Below, piece after piece: positions 61,793 through 64,000 of a DNA stretch of 64,000 nt. Source of the DNA: Bradyrhizobium sp. LMTR 3 (GTDB lineage: Bacteria > Pseudomonadota > Alphaproteobacteria > Rhizobiales > Xanthobacteraceae); contig NZ_MAXC01000013.1 of the NCBI RefSeq assembly GCF_001693485.1, forward strand, positions 1 through 64,000, read 5' to 3'. Both the position numbers and the translations under genes were made by a program. The notes below the pieces were generated by a model that worked only from the letters and a program-made list of their open reading frames with translations, was not told the origin of the DNA and ran no database searches. Each line of letters begins with the position of its first letter. Within the stretch, counting starts at the first letter, position 1.

Positions 61793-62567
61793 GGCCGGCC
61801 CCCAGATAGAGTTCCTGCACCTCGGGGTCGGCTTCGATCTCGTGCGGCAGGCCTTCCTTGAAGACACGGCCGTTGTGCATCATCGTGACGCTTTCGACGA
61901 CGCGAAGCGCGACATCCATGTCGTGCTCGATGATGATGTAGCCGATATGGGCGGGCAGCGACGTCAGGATATCGATCAGTTCGCGCCGCTCGGTGGGGGA
62001 GAGGCCTGCGGCCGGTTCGTCGAACAGGATGAAGCGCGGCGCGCCGGCGAGCGCGAGCGCGATCTCGAGCTGGCGCTGCTGGCCATGCGCGAGCTCCGCG
62101 ACCCGCTGCTCCCTCACCGATGTCAGGTGCACCGCCTGGATCAGCGCCTCTGTCGCATGCATGAGGGCATCGTTCGCGCCCGGGCGCAGCGGAGAAAACC
62201 GTCCGCGAGAAACGCCGCGGCAGGCGAGGTAGACGTTGTCCCTCACCGTAAGGCCGGGGAACAGTGCTGATATCTGGTACGTGCGGCGCAGGCCGCGCCT
62301 GATACGCTCATAGGGCGGGAAGTCGGTAATGTCCTCGCCGAAGAAGCGGATGGTGCCGGAGGAAGGCGGAAAGTCGCCGGTCACGCAATTGAACAGCGTG
62401 GTCTTGCCGGCGCCGTTGGAGCCGAGCACGGCGCGGCGTTCGCCTGGGCGAACCGTGATGGTGACGTCGGTCAGCGCCGCGAGCGCGCCGAACAGCCGCG
62501 TCACGCCGCGCAGCTCCAGCGCGGCGCCGGCGCCGACAGCCGAAAAGCGTGGTGCGGCGTTATCCAT
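61785..62567 (-). CDS. livG: Branched-chain amino acid-type ABC ATPase LivG
   Basis: This 260-residue ATPase has Walker A Gly49-Ser-Asn-Gly-Ala-Gly-Lys-Thr56, the LivG-type signature Leu-Ala-His-Gly-Gln-Gln-Arg-Gln (variant of LSGGQ, as is usual for LivG), Walker B Ile-Leu-Phe-Asp-Glu-Pro, and the switch His in Ile-Ile-Glu-His-Asp. It pairs with the LivF domain encoded next, with an 8-base overlap. The HAAT-type importer class also takes aromatic acids and amides, so the substrate need not be leucine. No binding protein is seen in the window; it may lie beyond the right edge. Confidence 0.9.
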   Translation of the reverse strand: MDNAAPRFSAVGAGAALELRGVTRLFGALAALTDVTITVRPGERRAVLGSNGAGKTTLFNCVTGDFPPSSGTIRFFGEDITDFPPYERIRRGLRRTYQISALFPGLTVRDNVYLACRGVSRGRFSPLRPGANDALMHATEALIQAVHLTSVREQRVAELAHGQQRQLEIALALAGAPRFILFDEPAAGLSPTERRELIDILTSLPAHIGYIIIEHDMDVALRVVESVTMMHNGRVFKEGLPHEIEADPEVQELYLGAGHE

Positions 62568-63642
62568 GGCCGTGGCCTCCGCCCGCGCGTTTATCGGCGG
62601 CCGCCGCGCCGCGGCGCCACCGCTCCCATAGCCCGATCACGCCATCCGACGACCAGAACACGATGGCGAGGAAGCCGAGGCCGATCAGCAGCCGGAAGCG
62701 GTTGCCATCGAGGCCGAACTTGACCAATAGATCGAGCGCGAAGGTACGCAGGATGACGAAGATGAAGGCGCCGATAAAGGGCCCGACGGGGCGGGTGATG
62801 CCGCCGACCACGGCGATGATCAGGATGTCGATGCAGGCGCCGACGCTGACCGAGCCGGGCGAAATCTGCCGGTAGTTCCAGACCTGCAGGACGCCGCCCA
62901 GTGCAGCGATGAAGGCCGCGAAGGCGTAGGCCGCCACACGGTGCGCGTTGACGTTAAAGCCGAGGGCGGCCATGCGGCGGGGATTGTCGCGCACGCCCTG
63001 CAGCGCGAGGCCGAAAGGCGCGCGCGAGACATATTGAACGGCGAAATAGCAAAACGCCGCGACGCCCAGCGTGACGTAGTAGAAGGGAATATCGGAGCGC
63101 CAGTCGATGCCCCAGAAGCGCGGCGTGGCGATGGTGTTGATGCCGGTGTGGCCGCCGAAGATCGCCCAGTTCTGGTTGGTGAAATAGTAGAAGGCCGCGC
63201 CGATCGCGAGCGTGATCATGATGGTGTAGATGCCCTCGGTGCGCACCGCGAGCGCGCCACCGAGCGTGCCGAAGGCCGTGGCCAGAATGAGCGCCATCGG
63301 CGTTGCGAGCCACCATGGCCAGCCAAGGCTGATATTGGTGTTGGCGCTCATGCCGAACACCGCGACCATGTAAGCGGCAAAGCCGGCTACGGTGAGCTGC
63401 ATCAGGCTGACCATGCCGCCATAGCCCGCCAGGAACATCAGGCTGAGGGCTACGGTCCCGAGGATCAGCGTCGTGGCAAAGATCTCGATCAGGAAGAAGC
63501 CGTTGGCGATGAACGGCATGATCAAGAGGATCACGGCCACCAGCCAGACAGCCGGCTTGTTGAATTCCGGCCATGCCAACAACACCGCGCGCACTTTTGC
63601 CGGCTGACTGGTCTCTTGATGCGCGCCCTGGACCAACGACAT
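62560..63642 (-). CDS. livM: Branched-chain amino acid-type ABC permease LivM
   Basis: This 360-residue permease has about ten hydrophobic helices from residue 30 to 330 and the LivM landmarks Leu-Ser-Leu-Met-Phe-Leu-Ala-Gly-Tyr-Gly-Gly (near 90) and Arg-Asp-Asn-Pro-Arg-Arg-Met-Ala-Ala-Leu-Gly (ATPase-coupling loop). The tail is Gly/His-rich. ATG 63642 is one base after the livH stop and its end overlaps livG by 8 bases. Confidence 0.9.
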   Translation of the reverse strand: MSLVQGAHQETSQPAKVRAVLLAWPEFNKPAVWLVAVILLIMPFIANGFFLIEIFATTLILGTVALSLMFLAGYGGMVSLMQLTVAGFAAYMVAVFGMSANTNISLGWPWWLATPMALILATAFGTLGGALAVRTEGIYTIMITLAIGAAFYYFTNQNWAIFGGHTGINTIATPRFWGIDWRSDIPFYYVTLGVAAFCYFAVQYVSRAPFGLALQGVRDNPRRMAALGFNVNAHRVAAYAFAAFIAALGGVLQVWNYRQISPGSVSVGACIDILIIAVVGGITRPVGPFIGAFIFVILRTFALDLLVKFGLDGNRFRLLIGLGFLAIVFWSSDGVIGLWERWRRGAAAADKRAGGGHGHG

Positions 63643-63643
63643 G

Positions 63644-64000
63644 TCAGCGCCTCGCAAGGAGGCCCTGCGGCCGCAGCGCCAGCACCAGCACCATGATGAG
63701 GAAGGTCACGACGATCGCGTAGGTCGGGATGTAGACGGAGCCGAGCTGCTCGGCGAGGCCGATGATGACGGCGCCCAGCGCCGCGCCCGGGATCGATCCC
63801 ATGCCGCCGACAATGACGACGACGAGGGAAGCCAGCAGAAAGCGGGTATCCTCGCCGGGCGAAAGCGACTGGAAGGTTCCGCCGACGACGCCCGCGATGC
63901 CGGCAAGGCCGGCGCCAAGCGCGAACACGGCAACGAAGACGAGCTGGATCGGCACGCCGGTCGCCGCGAGCATGTCGCGGTCATCGACGCCGGCGCGCAC
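63644..64000 (-). CDS. livH: Branched-chain amino acid-type ABC permease LivH (5' part beyond the window)
   Basis: The last 118 residues of a LivH-type permease are present, with the coupling loop Arg-Asp-Met-Leu-Ala-Ala-Thr-Gly at the edge and C-terminal helices ending Leu-Arg-Pro-Gln-Gly-Leu-Leu, a family hallmark. The gene continues past base 64000. It is the first visible gene of the 19-gene minus-strand run. Confidence 0.88.
   Translation of the reverse strand: MRAGVDDRDMLAATGVPIQLVFVAVFALGAGLAGIAGVVGGTFQSLSPGEDTRFLLASLVVVIVGGMGSIPGAALGAVIIGLAEQLGSVYIPTYAIVVTFLIMVLVLALRPQGLLARR

Overview
The window looks like chromosomal DNA from a Bradyrhizobium-like member of the Alphaproteobacteria (order Hyphomicrobiales). 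The reasons are high GC with strong G/C at third codon positions, many TTT (Bug-type), LysR and Liv-type transport genes, a DUF1236 protein, and short intergenic palindromes of the kind common in that group. The genus is inferred from gene content, not from a marker gene. There is no rRNA, tRNA, CRISPR array or intact insertion sequence.

Layout. 1-3.6 kb: small metabolic genes (cupin, enoyl-CoA hydratase, tautomerase) with LysR and TetR regulators. 3.6-6.8 kb: a Gly/His-rich exported protein and an OmpR-type two-component system, bracketed by a 50-bp perfect direct repeat made of the 3' end of the TetR gene. 7.2-12.9 kb: the most unusual locus, a three-gene operon encoding a calcineurin-like phosphoesterase, a trypsin-like protease carrying what looks like an effector-associated domain (EAD1-like), and a membrane protein that resembles the C-terminal half of a STAND ATPase but has no P-loop, followed by pentapeptide repeats. 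The last gene is AT-rich. I read this as a candidate conflict/defence module. 12.9-13.4 kb holds a 40-residue exported peptide.

13.4-23.5 kb: amine and amino-acid metabolism (two XRE-cupin regulators, a class III aminotransferase, DadA, a BisC-type molybdoenzyme, an amino-acid ABC importer and a PuuB-like oxidase). 23.6-27.5 kb: a DUF1236 protein, then a divergent gamma-glutamyltransferase / gamma-glutamylcyclotransferase pair. 27.7-32.8 kb: two Baeyer-Villiger-type monooxygenases, one fused to an esterase. 33-38 kb: an HlyD-type exporter pair, a Tat-exported beta carbonic anhydrase, and a LysR/Bug transporter pair. 38-42.2 kb: a MacB/Lol-like export ABC system with its adaptor. 42.7 kb: a DUF2066 protein, then a composite palindromic repeat.

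43.9 kb to the right edge is one run of 19 minus-strand genes with overlaps or short gaps. In transcription order they encode LivH-LivM-LivG, a LivF/Tm-1-like fusion, a Tm-1-partner TIM barrel, a giant flotillin with 44-residue repeats, two SRPBCC proteins, a molybdenum hydroxylase (FAD, 2Fe-2S, and a large subunit split into two genes), MoxR and VWA maturation proteins, an amidohydrolase, a metallo-beta-lactamase-fold hydrolase, an SMP-30/isochorismatase-like fusion, an azoreductase-like flavoprotein and a zinc-type oxidoreductase. Together they suggest uptake, hydroxylation and hydrolytic opening of a small, probably cyclic, compound. The substrate cannot be read from the sequence.
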